Assembly (NCBI RefSeq): GCF_002901825.1
Contig: NZ_PPQD01000028.1
Coordinates: forward strand, 160,419 to 224,418
Direction of reading: 5' to 3'
DNA length: 64,000 nt
From: Mammaliicoccus sciuri
Lineage (GTDB): Bacteria; Bacillota; Bacilli; Staphylococcales; Staphylococcaceae
This document shows positions 17,203-25,955 of this stretch, one piece after another (position 1 is the stretch's first letter; each line of letters begins with the position of its first letter). The notes under the pieces were generated by a model. The model saw nothing but the letters and a program-made list of their open reading frames with translations, was not told the DNA's origin and did no database searches. The translations under genes were made by a program, and so were the position numbers.

Positions 17203-17236
17203 AAGCCTAGGACGTCTTAAGTGATGTCCTAGGCTT
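17203..17236. terminator. Bidirectional terminator after the MFS gene and mvaS
   Basis: Stem AAGCCTAGGAC / GTCCTAGGCTT between convergent genes. Hairpins built on CCTAGRAC recur at 21.05 kb and 50.4 kb. Confidence 0.75.
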
Positions 17237-17242
17237 CATTTA

Positions 17243-18412
17243 TTACTCTTCTGTTTTATATGTTCTAATGTGATCTGCGATACTGTGTAAGTATACTTTT
17301 GAATATGGATCTTGTCTGAGTTCACGTTCGAAGTCAAATTCTTGATTATCAAATCTATTAAAGAATGTTTCGTATTCTTCTACAGATAATTGTTCTCTTG
17401 ATGCAAGCATGTCTAAGTGTTTTTCTTTATCTAGCGCTTTATCATAACCATCTACGATTGAACCACTAAATATTTCAGCTACTGCACCTGAACCATAACT
17501 AAATAGACATACTTCTTGTCCTGCTTGGAATGTATGGTTTTGTAATAAAGAAATTAAACTTAAATACAATGAACCTGTATAAATATTTCCTACGTCTCTA
17601 TTCCATAGTACAGAATCTTGATATGCATCCATTAATCTGTTTTTAATTGAATCTTCTACGTTTTCGTTTAAAATAGTCTTGAAGGCTTTTTCGCCCATTT
17701 TAGTAAATGGAACGTGGAAACAGAATGATTCAAAATCATTTACTTCATGACCTGTACGTTTAGCGTATTCATTCCAAACTGTGTTGAATGATTCAATGTA
17801 TGCATCTTTTGATAAAGCACCATCTACGACAGGATATTTTTCAGATGTTGGTCTCCAGAAATCATATACATTATTTGTATATGCAACGCTATCGTCATTT
17901 AATTCTAAAATTCTAGGATTATGACTCAATAGTATAGCGACTGCTCCTGCACCTTGTGTAGGTTCTCCACCTGAATTTAATCCGTAACGTGCGATATCAG
18001 ATGCGATTACAAGTACTTTTTTACTCGGATTGTTAGATAAGAAGTCTTTAGCAAGTTGGATAGCTGCTGTAGCTGAGTAACACGCTTCTTTCATTTCAAT
18101 ACAACGTGCAAATGGTTGAATATTTAATTGGTTATGAATCTCTATTGATGCTGCTTTAGAGTGGTCGATTCCCGATTCAGTCGCTACAATCACCATGTCG
18201 ATATCTTTTTTATCTTGTTCAGATAAAATATCTTGAGCTGCGTTAATACCCATTGATATAATATCTTGGCTTACTGGATTAACGGCCATTTTATTTTGAC
18301 CGATACCTATTTTAAATTTATTTGGATCTACTCCACGAGCATTTGCCAAATCGTCCATACTTACATAAAAACTTGGGATGTAAAAATCTAATTTATCAAT
18401 ACCTATTGCCAT
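17243..18412 (-). CDS. mvaS: HMG-CoA synthase
   Basis: A 389-aa hydroxymethylglutaryl-CoA synthase, the second step of the mevalonate pathway that feeds isoprenoid and cell-wall lipid carrier synthesis. The catalytic Cys111 is in [10 protein letters not shown], the acid Glu79 is in ATESGID, and [12 protein letters not shown] holds the active-site His. Length matches the staphylococcal enzyme (388 aa). It is divergent from mvaC-mvaA. A truncated copy of this gene is, from memory, part of many SCCmec elements, so its presence intact near mecA1 supports a native locus. Confidence 0.95.
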   Translation of the reverse strand: MAIGIDKLDFYIPSFYVSMDDLANARGVDPNKFKIGIGQNKMAVNPVSQDIISMGINAAQDILSEQDKKDIDMVIVATESGIDHSKAASIEIHNQLNIQPFARCIEMKEACYSATAAIQLAKDFLSNNPSKKVLVIASDIARYGLNSGGEPTQGAGAVAILLSHNPRILELNDDSVAYTNNVYDFWRPTSEKYPVVDGALSKDAYIESFNTVWNEYAKRTGHEVNDFESFCFHVPFTKMGEKAFKTILNENVEDSIKNRLMDAYQDSVLWNRDVGNIYTGSLYLSLISLLQNHTFQAGQEVCLFSYGSGAVAEIFSGSIVDGYDKALDKEKHLDMLASREQLSVEEYETFFNRFDNQEFDFERELRQDPYSKVYLHSIADHIRTYKTEE

Positions 18413-18514
18413 AATAATTTCCTCTCAATATGTTATTTTATATATTGAATGATATCAAACTACATTAAATATTGACAATTATTAATAAATAAATTTTTAA
18501 GGAGAACATAAAAT

Positions 18515-19672
18515 ATGAATAAAGTTGTAATCGTAAGTGCTCAAAGAACACCTGTAGGAAAATTCAGAGGAAGGTTGAGTAACTACTCTGCAGTAGAATT
18601 AGGAACTGCTGCTTTAAAATCTGCAATTAATAAAATCCAACTAGATCCTAAAGATATCGAAAATGTTATTTTCGGTAACGTTGTTCAAGCTGGTACGGGA
18701 CAAAATGCTGCTCGACAAATTGCTGTAAATGCCGGTTTACCATATGAAACACCTGGTATGACTGTAAACGAAGTTTGTGGATCAGGACTTAAATCTATCA
18801 TTTTAGGCAAACAACTTATTCAACTTGGAGAAGCAAATGTTGTTGCTGTAGGCGGCATCGAAAGTATGACGAACACACCAGACCTTATTCTTAAAAAAGG
18901 CGACGCACCTGTTAAAAGTTTCATGCATGATGGTTTAACTGACGTCTTTCATAATATGGCGATGGGCTTAACTGCAGAAGCAATTGCAACTAAATATGAA
19001 GTTACCCGTGAAGAACAAGATACGTTTGCATTAAATTCACATTTAAAATCTGATAAAGCAACAAAAGCTGGTAAATTCAATGAAGAAATTGTTACATTAG
19101 AAGATGTTAATGGTGAAACAATAACTTCAGATGAATTAATCAGACCTGAAAGTACAATAGAAGATCTTGCAACATTAAAGACAATTTTCAAAGAAGACGG
19201 TACAGTTACTGCGGGTAACGCTTCAGCTTTAAGCGACGGTGGTTCTGCTTTAATTTTAATGAGTGAATCATACGCGAAAGAACACGGCTACACAATCTTA
19301 GCAACTGTCGGACAACACGCTGAAATCGGCTGTGATCCATTATATATGGGTTATGCACCATTCTATGCCGTAGAGTCACTATTAAACAAGACTGGAAAAA
19401 CAATTCAAGATATCGATTTAGTTGAGATGACAGAAGCATTCTCAGCACAAAGCATTCCTGTTAAAAAAAACCTTAACATTCCAGATGAGAAATTTAACAT
19501 TTATGGTGGCGCGATTGCTTTAGGTCACCCACTAGGATCAACAGGCTCAAGATTGGTTACAACACTTGCACATGCCTTAAAACAAGAAGATAAGCAAACG
19601 GGTATTGCAACTGCATGTATCGGTGGTGGCTTAGGTATAGCATTAATGATAGAAAAAGGAGTAGGACTTTAA
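18515..19672 (+). CDS. mvaC: Acetyl-CoA acetyltransferase (thiolase II)
   Basis: A 385-aa biosynthetic thiolase that joins two acetyl-CoA to acetoacetyl-CoA for HMG-CoA synthase. Cys88 in NEVCGSGLKS is the nucleophile, GGAIALGHPLGSTGSR carries the active-site His, and ATACIGGGLGIA carries the second Cys. AAGGAG precedes the ATG. Its stop overlaps the mvaA start by one base (TAATG), so the two are translationally coupled. TTGACA at 18473-18478 is a likely minus 35 element. Confidence 0.93.
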   Translation: MNKVVIVSAQRTPVGKFRGRLSNYSAVELGTAALKSAINKIQLDPKDIENVIFGNVVQAGTGQNAARQIAVNAGLPYETPGMTVNEVCGSGLKSIILGKQLIQLGEANVVAVGGIESMTNTPDLILKKGDAPVKSFMHDGLTDVFHNMAMGLTAEAIATKYEVTREEQDTFALNSHLKSDKATKAGKFNEEIVTLEDVNGETITSDELIRPESTIEDLATLKTIFKEDGTVTAGNASALSDGGSALILMSESYAKEHGYTILATVGQHAEIGCDPLYMGYAPFYAVESLLNKTGKTIQDIDLVEMTEAFSAQSIPVKKNLNIPDEKFNIYGGAIALGHPLGSTGSRLVTTLAHALKQEDKQTGIATACIGGGLGIALMIEKGVGL

Positions 19673-20949
19673 TGAAACCTTTAACGAAAGACTTCAGACA
19701 TTTATCACGACCTGAGAAAATCAAACAATTAAAAGATCATGGTTGGATTAAAGAAGAATCTGAGCAAATATTACTTAACAATTCAGAAATAGATAAAGAA
19801 CTTTTAGAGAATTTAATCGAAAATGTCATTGGTCAAGGTACGCTACCAGTAGGTGTCTTACCTGAAATTATAGTAGAAGATAAAGCGTACGCTGTACCTA
19901 TGATGGTTGAAGAGCCATCAGTTGTTGCAGCAGCAAGTTTCGGTTCTAAACTTTTCAACAAATCTGGTGGTCTTAAAGTCGTTCAAAGTGACAATATTAA
20001 ATTAGGTCAAATCGTATTTGATAATGTTACAGATACTGCTCAACTATCTAAAGATATTTTAAATTTAGAATCAGATATCCGCCAAGTAGCCGATCAAGTC
20101 TACCCTTCTATCCTTAAAAGAGGTGGCGGTTACCGCAAAATCGAAACGGATGAATTTCCTGAAGAAGGTATGCTTTCTTTAAAAGTTCATATCGATACAC
20201 GTGATGCAATGGGTGCTAATATTATCAATACCATTCTTGAAGGAATTGCGCACTATTTAGAAACTCAATTAAGCGATACAAACATACTAATGAGTATTCT
20301 TTCAAACTATTCAACAACATCTGTTATTCGCATTGAAGGTAAAATCGCCATTTCAGACTTAGAAAAAGGTGAAGTAAGCGGTGCAGAAGTCGCACACCGT
20401 ATGGAACGAGCATCTGTATTAGCTCACATCGACCCATACAGAGCAGTCACACATAACAAAGGTGTTATGAACGGGATTAGCTCAGTCGTATTAGCTTCAG
20501 GAAACGATACGAGAAGCGTTGAAGCAGGTGCGCATGCTTATGCAAGTAAAGACGGACAATATAGAAGTTTAACAACTTGGAAATATGATAGTGATAACCA
20601 ATTTTTAGTAGGTACAATAGAATTACCATTAACACTCGGCATTATTGGCGGAAGCATAGACCTCTTACCAATATCTAAAGTTACATTAGACTTACTAGAT
20701 GTTAAAACAGCACAAGAATTAGCACACATTGTAGCTGCAGTCGGACTCGCACAGAACTTTTCAGCATGTCGTGCACTCGTATCAGAAGGTATACAGCAAG
20801 GTCATATGAACCTCCACTATAAATCCTTAGCAATTAAAATCGGTGCAAAAGGTAGTGAAATCCAACTTATAACAGAAGCACTTAAAAGTATGGATAAGCC
20901 AAACCTAGAAGCTGCACAAGGATTACTTTATGAGATGAGAAATAATTAG
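19672..20949 (+). CDS. mvaA: HMG-CoA reductase, class II
   Basis: A 425-aa class II hydroxymethylglutaryl-CoA reductase producing mevalonate. Recognisable parts are the substrate segment VEEPSVVAAASFGSK with the catalytic Glu, DTRDAMGANIINT with the cofactor DAMGAN motif, and the NKGVMNGI lysine region. The C-terminal part GLAQNFSACRALVSEGIQQGHMNLH carries the catalytic His near its end. The open frame starts at 19615 inside mvaC, but the ATG at 19672 gives the family N-terminus and sits at the mvaC stop. With mvaS and mvaC it completes the upper mevalonate pathway. Confidence 0.93.
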   Translation: MKPLTKDFRHLSRPEKIKQLKDHGWIKEESEQILLNNSEIDKELLENLIENVIGQGTLPVGVLPEIIVEDKAYAVPMMVEEPSVVAAASFGSKLFNKSGGLKVVQSDNIKLGQIVFDNVTDTAQLSKDILNLESDIRQVADQVYPSILKRGGGYRKIETDEFPEEGMLSLKVHIDTRDAMGANIINTILEGIAHYLETQLSDTNILMSILSNYSTTSVIRIEGKIAISDLEKGEVSGAEVAHRMERASVLAHIDPYRAVTHNKGVMNGISSVVLASGNDTRSVEAGAHAYASKDGQYRSLTTWKYDSDNQFLVGTIELPLTLGIIGGSIDLLPISKVTLDLLDVKTAQELAHIVAAVGLAQNFSACRALVSEGIQQGHMNLHYKSLAIKIGAKGSEIQLITEALKSMDKPNLEAAQGLLYEMRNN

Positions 20950-20955
20950 AAATTT

Positions 20956-21035
20956 GGTGCGCTAACGATCTTGTTTCACTTTCTTGAACGTTAAAATTTC
21001 TAACGATCTTGTTTTCGTTTCTTGATCGATAGCAC
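20956..21035 (+). repeat. Paired 32-bp repeats forming a possible RNA hairpin after mvaA
   Basis: Two similar copies start with CTAACGATCTTGTTT at 20962 and 21000. The outer arms GGTGC..TAACGATC and GATCGATAGCACC are complementary, so the transcript could fold into a long hairpin before the true terminator at 21052. Its function is unknown. Confidence 0.5.
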
Positions 21036-21051
21036 CACAATAAAAGTATAA

Positions 21052-21096
21052 AAGAGCCTAGAACAACAATGTATATCGTTGTTCTAGGCTCTTTTT
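21052..21096 (+). terminator. Terminator of mvaC-mvaA
   Basis: Sixteen-base stem AAGAGCCTAGAACAAC / GTTGTTCTAGGCTCTT followed by TTTTT. Confidence 0.9.
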
Positions 21097-21185
21097 ATGT
21101 ATATCCTCAATATCAATTTGACATCTTCTTACAAAACACATTAAGATAGTGAAGTTGATTAAAAAAATAGGAGAAATTTATCATC

Positions 21186-22541
21186 ATGAAAAATAAACTT
21201 ACTTTTAAAGAAAATATATATATCGGATCATTACTTTTTGGCTTGTTTTTTGGAGCGGGAAATTTAATCTTCCCTATTCATTTAGGTCAATTGGCAGGAT
21301 CGAATGTTTTAACGGCCAATATTGGTTTCTTAATTACTGCGATTGGTTTACCATTCTTAGGAATTATCGCAATTGGTATTTCTAAGACGAATGGTATTTT
21401 TGAAGTAACGACACGTGTAAATCGCAAATATGCTTATATATTCACGATTTTACTTTATCTTGTAATTGGTCCTTTTTATGCTTTACCTAGGCTTGCAACG
21501 ACATCGTTTGAAATTGCATTTACACCGTTTATTTCAGATTCATCTGTCACATTATATTTATCGATATTTAGTATTTTATTCTTCTTAGTTGCTTGGTTTT
21601 TCTCAAAAAAACCTTCAAAAATTCTAGAATATATCGGTAAATTTTTAAATCCTGTATTTTTAGTCCTTTTAGGCTTATTGATTTTATTAGCGTTTATTAA
21701 TCCAATTGGACAAGTATCAAATGCTGATATTAGTCCTGATTATGAAAACAGCGCGTTATTAAAAGGTTTCATTGATGGTTATAATACGCTAGATGCTTTA
21801 GCTGCACTTGCATTCGGTATTATTATCGTATCAACTATTAAAAAGTTAGGTATTACAAACCCAAATCATATTGCGAAAGAAACATTCAAATCTGGTACGA
21901 TTAGCATTATTTTAATGGGTATTATTTATAGTTTATTAGCATTTATGGGTACGATGAGTTTAGGTCATTTTAAAGCGAGTGAAAATGGTGGCATAGCTTT
22001 AGCTCAAATCGCACGATATTATTTAGGTGATTACGGCATCATATTACTATCACTCATCATTATCGTAGCTTGCTTAAAGACTGCTATTGGCCTAATCACA
22101 GCCTTTTCAGAAACATTCACAGAACTATTTCCAAAGCAAAACTATTTAATGTTTGCAACAGTTGTAAGTATTATTTCATGTATCTTTGCTAATGTTGGTT
22201 TAACAAAAATTATTGAATACTCTACACCAGTATTAATGTTTTTATATCCTTTAGCGATTACAATTATTTTGCTAACGTTATTCAGTTCATTCTTTAATCA
22301 TTCAAAAATCGTTTATCAATTTACGACATATTTTACAATAATCGCTTCATTTGTTGATGGTATTAAAGCAAGTCCTGAATTCATCGCAAATACAGGTTTT
22401 GCACATGCAGTTATCACTTTTGGCGAAAAATTCTTACCATTCTTTACGATTGGAATGGGTTGGGTTTTACCAGCCTTTGTCGGATTTATCATCGGCTTCA
22501 TCGTATATCAATTTAAGAAATCATCATACAAAACAACATAA
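21186..22541 (+). CDS. brnQ: Branched-chain amino acid transporter BrnQ
   Basis: A 451-aa LIVCS-family carrier with about twelve helices that imports leucine, isoleucine and valine with sodium or protons. Helix 1 [20 protein letters not shown] and helix 3-4 segment [16 protein letters not shown] are hallmarks of BrnQ. Length fits staphylococcal BrnQ proteins (about 450 aa). AGGAG lies upstream of the ATG. It is a single gene between two terminators. Staphylococci usually carry several paralogues, so the number of this copy cannot be given. Confidence 0.92.
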   Translation: MKNKLTFKENIYIGSLLFGLFFGAGNLIFPIHLGQLAGSNVLTANIGFLITAIGLPFLGIIAIGISKTNGIFEVTTRVNRKYAYIFTILLYLVIGPFYALPRLATTSFEIAFTPFISDSSVTLYLSIFSILFFLVAWFFSKKPSKILEYIGKFLNPVFLVLLGLLILLAFINPIGQVSNADISPDYENSALLKGFIDGYNTLDALAALAFGIIIVSTIKKLGITNPNHIAKETFKSGTISIILMGIIYSLLAFMGTMSLGHFKASENGGIALAQIARYYLGDYGIILLSLIIIVACLKTAIGLITAFSETFTELFPKQNYLMFATVVSIISCIFANVGLTKIIEYSTPVLMFLYPLAITIILLTLFSSFFNHSKIVYQFTTYFTIIASFVDGIKASPEFIANTGFAHAVITFGEKFLPFFTIGMGWVLPAFVGFIIGFIVYQFKKSSYKTT

Positions 22542-22549
22542 TTCAGACA

Positions 22550-22589
22550 AAAGCAAGTTACCTCGACTATGAGATAACTTGCTTTTTTT
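22550..22589. terminator. Terminator between brnQ and icaC
   Basis: Stem AAAGCAAGTTA / TAACTTGCTTT with T-runs, between convergent genes. Confidence 0.85.
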
Positions 22590-22599
22590 ATATAGATAT

Positions 22600-23640
22600 T
22601 TATTTGTTATAAGGTTGTCGTCCCATTACGAATTTAAAAATTTGAAATTCTTTTAATAAAATACCAATCCCTAGGCAACTTCCCACAATAAACAATAAAG
22701 ATATTGGAATAAAGATTAATGTTTGTTCTTCAAATATACTTGTATATTGGAACATATATTCCAGTATAATAGGATGTAATAAATAAACGAAAAATGAATA
22801 TTGACTAATCAACTCAACAGAACTAAACATAAATTCATCAAACTGTGTGCTAAAGTTAATTATAATTAAAAATGCAAAAGTGATATATAATAAAATACGA
22901 TAATCCATGCTACTAACCATCCAATAATCATGTTCTCCTACAAATACAAAGGCTACGTATGCAGCAATTGTTAAAAATACGATTAAAGCGATGTATTTCG
23001 TTACGAAAGCTTTAATAGCTTGATAATTATGACCTACGTAAGAACCTAAAAAGTAATAAAACAGCCAACCAATTATGAATGTTTCAGGACTAAATGGATA
23101 ATACTGACTTATAAATTCTCTAACAGGTTCAACATTTTGGTAACTATACAAATAGATTGTATTAATTATGAACGAAATGATAAGACTCCATTTTGAAAAA
23201 AGTATTTTAGCATTTATTCGATAGATGATCCAATTTAACAAGAAGAACTGAATAATGATTACAATAAAGTAGCCATACCAATTACCTTGAATAACATTCT
23301 CTGTGTATTGCGTTAAGAATGAATCATTTAATTTAAGTGATTCAGAATAACTATAGAAAGCACCCATAATTAAGTAAGGTAATAATATATATTTTAGACG
23401 TGTTCTTAAATAGCCTGTTTTTAATTTATCATTATAATTTAGTGTCGTTAATAGTTGAGACAATATAATAAATGAAGGTGTCCCGATAATTAAGATCATT
23501 CTGATCCAATATAAGACTTGTAATTGCAGATCATCAGGTTCATTTGTGTTTGTAAACTCGGTAAAAACATGTGTTAGTACAATTAATAAACATAAAAATG
23601 TTCTTAAATATATAAATTCAATATATCTTCCTTTACTCAT
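22600..23640 (-). CDS. icaC: IcaC-like polysaccharide O-acyltransferase/export protein
   Basis: A 346-aa integral membrane protein of the acyltransferase-3 family with about ten helices, close in length to staphylococcal IcaC (about 350 aa). IcaC is thought to O-succinylate or export poly-N-acetylglucosamine (PNAG) for biofilm. FIYLRTFLCLLIVLTHVFT holds the family H in helix 1 and FFVYLLHPIILEY is a late conserved segment. ATG 23640 overlaps the stop codon of an upstream relic that encodes the end of IcaB, the normal icaB-icaC junction. The synthase genes icaA and icaD are absent in the window, so the protein may be orphaned. The divergent neighbour is icaR-like. Confidence 0.75.
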   Translation of the reverse strand: MSKGRYIEFIYLRTFLCLLIVLTHVFTEFTNTNEPDDLQLQVLYWIRMILIIGTPSFIILSQLLTTLNYNDKLKTGYLRTRLKYILLPYLIMGAFYSYSESLKLNDSFLTQYTENVIQGNWYGYFIVIIIQFFLLNWIIYRINAKILFSKWSLIISFIINTIYLYSYQNVEPVREFISQYYPFSPETFIIGWLFYYFLGSYVGHNYQAIKAFVTKYIALIVFLTIAAYVAFVFVGEHDYWMVSSMDYRILLYITFAFLIIINFSTQFDEFMFSSVELISQYSFFVYLLHPIILEYMFQYTSIFEEQTLIFIPISLLFIVGSCLGIGILLKEFQIFKFVMGRQPYNK

Positions 23641-23812
23641 GATTAAATCCTTCCCATTTCTTAACAAGCTTGTTAAAAGCGTCATCACTTACCATAACTC
23701 TTGGAATGTAAAAATTATCGCTATCTGGAACAACTGCTTTTTCTTCCAAAGAAAAAGGCAATGCGTAATTTATTGTGTTAAATGTAAACGTTTTTACGAG
23801 TGATTTTTTGTG
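23633..23812 (-). pseudogene. icaB: Relic of icaB (C-terminal end only)
   Basis: Just before icaC on the same strand an open frame without a start codon runs for 59 codons to a TAA at 23633-23635. Its product ends IPRVMVSDDAFNKLVKKW-EGFNHE and includes INYALPFSLEEKA upstream, which resembles the C-terminus of IcaB, the PNAG deacetylase of about 290 aa. An in-frame stop codon lies directly upstream at 23813-23815, and the icaR leader begins soon after. The frame overlaps icaC by 8 bases as in an intact ica operon. The simplest reading is one deletion that removed icaA, icaD and most of icaB and joined the icaR promoter region to the icaB tail. Confidence 0.72.
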
Positions 23813-23858
23813 CTATTTCCTGTATAGTTATTCATATGTAGCAAAGGAGGCAAATGAA

Positions 23859-24419
23859 GTGAATAATACATCTGAGAAACTCATTCATATAAGTATGAGA
23901 ACCTTTTCTGAAATGGGCTATTATGGAACATCACTAAATAATATTGCCAATGAACTAGGAATAAAAAAGGCAAGTTTATATAACTACTTTAAAAGCAAAG
24001 ATGAATTGTATGAACAATGTATTGAAAATTGTATGTCAGTAGGACTAAGTATTATTGAAGGAATCGATTCTCAGCCTCTGAATGTATATGATGAGCTTTC
24101 TTCTTTTTTCTATAATTATATTTACGATTCAGATTACTTAGTAAAATTTTATGTCCAGTTATCATTTGCACCTTCAAACTTTACATCTAATATTGAACAT
24201 TATAATCATAAGTTATCTACTACTCTAACGTATAAATTAGAAAAGATTCATGCACATCATAAACTTAAATTAGATAAGAGTGACTTTGTATTATTAGTTA
24301 GGATGTTTATTAATGGGTGGCTTTATCGTAGAGCATACACTCAATCAGAGAAAACACAAAATGAAGTTAAAAACGAATTCAATCATCACGCAAATTTGCT
24401 ATTAAGTAAAATTAAATAA
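23859..24419 (+). CDS. icaR: TetR-family regulator, IcaR-like
   Basis: A 186-aa TetR regulator, the length of staphylococcal IcaR (185-186 aa). The helix-turn-helix is FSEMGYYGTSLNNIANELGIKKASLYNYFKSKDELYEQ, very like IcaR ([28 protein letters not shown]). The C-terminal domain shares KFYVQLS and FINGWLYRRA-type segments. The long frame begins at 23775, but AAAGGAGG at 23843-23850 points to the GTG at 23859. IcaR represses icaADBC; here the operon is reduced to icaC, so the remaining target is unclear. It is divergent from the icaB relic. Confidence 0.78.
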   Translation: MNNTSEKLIHISMRTFSEMGYYGTSLNNIANELGIKKASLYNYFKSKDELYEQCIENCMSVGLSIIEGIDSQPLNVYDELSSFFYNYIYDSDYLVKFYVQLSFAPSNFTSNIEHYNHKLSTTLTYKLEKIHAHHKLKLDKSDFVLLVRMFINGWLYRRAYTQSEKTQNEVKNEFNHHANLLLSKIK

Positions 24420-24491
24420 AGTAGAACATTATCGTAGTTTACAATTCAACTGATAAAACATTAAAACTCTAGTGCTTGAATGATAAAGACA

Positions 24492-24546
24492 AAATAACAT
24501 CTCATTGCTTACTGAATTATTAAGTAGAATGAGATGTTATTTTTTA
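24492..24546 (+). terminator. Terminator of icaR
   Basis: Fifteen-base stem AAATAACATCTCATT / AATGAGATGTTATTT followed by TTTT. Confidence 0.85.
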
Positions 24547-24684
24547 AAACTATATTTTTGATTTAAAAATAATTTATCAAAGTGAATATAAAGAATAAAA
24601 ACTTAAATTAATTACAATTTTTGTTAGAAATAAAATAAATTTGGGTAATATACTTATATATACAAAATAGGAAGAGGTATAAGT

Positions 24685-24852
24685 ATGGTCAATAATCACG
24701 GGAGAGACTATTTTGAAGACATTAGTGATGATTTATTATATGTTTCACAAACAATTAGTCAAAAAATATCATCTAATGAATATAACTTATCTGAAGAGCT
24801 CGCTATAATAAAAGAAATCTTGGAAAGGTTGGAATCCAAATTATCAGATTAA
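24685..24852 (+). CDS. Small hypothetical protein (55 aa)
   Basis: A 55-codon frame starting MVNNHGRDYFEDIS and ending ERLESKLSD. It has AGGAAGAGG eight or so bases before the ATG and its own terminator, so it looks like a genuine one-gene transcript. The protein is acidic and predicted helical, with a heptad-like C-terminal half (EELAIIKEILERLESKL). No membrane segment, signal or cysteine. I do not recognise a family. Confidence 0.6.
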   Translation: MVNNHGRDYFEDISDDLLYVSQTISQKISSNEYNLSEELAIIKEILERLESKLSD

Positions 24853-24870
24853 CTCATGAATACTTTTAAT

Positions 24871-24909
24871 AAAAACCATTTCCACATTTCTTGGAAATGG
24901 TTTTTATTT
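24871..24909 (+). terminator. Terminator of the 55-aa gene
   Basis: Stem AAAACCATTTCC / GGAAATGGTTTT followed by TATTTT. Confidence 0.85.
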
Positions 24910-25052
24910 TATATATTAGAACTCACCAGATAAATTAGTCTCAAATGAAAAAGTAGTTATATAATCTTTGTAATGCATACTGGTGATATATCATATATAC
25001 TCAAACATATTTATAATCAAAATAAAAAACTTTTATAAAAGGAGCAATACAA

Positions 25053-25673
25053 ATGAAAATTTTAATTTTAGGTGCTACTGGCAGAGTTGGACAAGAAGTA
25101 TTAACACACGCACTATCAGACGGCCATGACGTAACTGTACTCGTTCGTGATAAAAATAAATTAAGCGTCGACCATCAATCTGTGAGACTAATCGAAGGAA
25201 ATGTATTAAATCCAAATGATATTCAAAAAGCAGCTGAATGTAACGACATTATTGTAAGTGCATTAAGTACAGACGGCTCCACTACATTATCAGAAGCTAT
25301 GCCATTAATTATTGAAACAATGTCACAACAAGGCATTAAACGTATCATCACAATAGGTACTGCTGGTATATTACAAAGTCGAACTGACAAGAATTTACTA
25401 CGCTATCAATCTAACGAATCTAAAAGACGCACAACACGTGCAGCAGAAGAACATCATAAAGTTTATACAATGCTTAAAAATTCAGAGCTAGATTGGACAA
25501 TCATATGCCCAACCTATTTACCAGATGGCGAAAGAATCGGACAATACAGAGTCGAACGAGACTACTTACCAGAGAATGCCGTGAAAATATCTGTCCCAGA
25601 CACAGCAGACTTCGTTTACGATCAAATATCGTCCGACGTATTTATTCAATCACGTGTTGGAATAGGATATTGA
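25053..25673 (+). CDS. NAD(P)-binding atypical SDR (YwnB-like)
   Basis: A 206-aa NmrA/atypical short-chain dehydrogenase fold protein. The dinucleotide motif GATGRVGQEV is at residues 8-17, followed by VTVLVRD at the end of strand 2 and an acidic EGNVLN. The catalytic YxxxK is not apparent; instead RAAEEHHKVYTML and DWTIICPTYLPDG occur as in YwnB-like and biliverdin-reductase-B-like proteins. AAAAGGAG precedes the ATG. It stands alone. Substrate unknown; flavin reduction or redox sensing are possibilities for the family. Confidence 0.7.
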   Translation: MKILILGATGRVGQEVLTHALSDGHDVTVLVRDKNKLSVDHQSVRLIEGNVLNPNDIQKAAECNDIIVSALSTDGSTTLSEAMPLIIETMSQQGIKRIITIGTAGILQSRTDKNLLRYQSNESKRRTTRAAEEHHKVYTMLKNSELDWTIICPTYLPDGERIGQYRVERDYLPENAVKISVPDTADFVYDQISSDVFIQSRVGIGY

Positions 25674-25734
25674 TAAGAAAATTTCAGTAATAATTAACAT
25701 AAAACATCTAGTAGTTACTTAAATAATATTTGAT

Positions 25735-25785
25735 GGCTCTATGTTGCTAGTCACACGGACCTTGCAACATAGAGTCCTTCTATTT
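25735..25785 (+). terminator. Terminator of the NAD(P)-binding protein gene
   Basis: Stem (GG)CTCTATGTTGC / GCAACATAGAGTCC with a pyrimidine-rich tail. Confidence 0.65.
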
Positions 25786-25873
25786 ATCTAGTCACTCTTC
25801 TCTTGATAAATTTCCTTTCTTTCACACCTTTACTACCCAGATTTATACAACTGTAAAATTTTTCTAAAATAAT

Positions 25874-25925
25874 TGATAATAATAATCATTTTCATATTGA
25901 ATTTACATGGGAATTTTTGTATATT
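25874..25925 (+). promoter_or_regulatory. Fur box and promoter of the surface protease
   Basis: The 21 bases at 25874-25894 match the Fur box TGATAATGATTATCATTATCA at 18 positions. TTGAAT at 25897-25902, a 17-base spacer and TATATT at 25920-25925 form the promoter directly after it. The ATG at 25917 in the long open frame is therefore inside the promoter and cannot be the start. Fur would block RNA polymerase in iron-replete cells. Confidence 0.72.
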
Positions 25926-25955
25926 ATTCGTATCATCCAAGAAAGGAAGTTTTAC

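Noticed and set aside
4983..20949. SCCmec cassette
   Set aside because: No ccr genes, no IS431, no mecR1-mecI and intact mevalonate genes; the region looks chromosomal.
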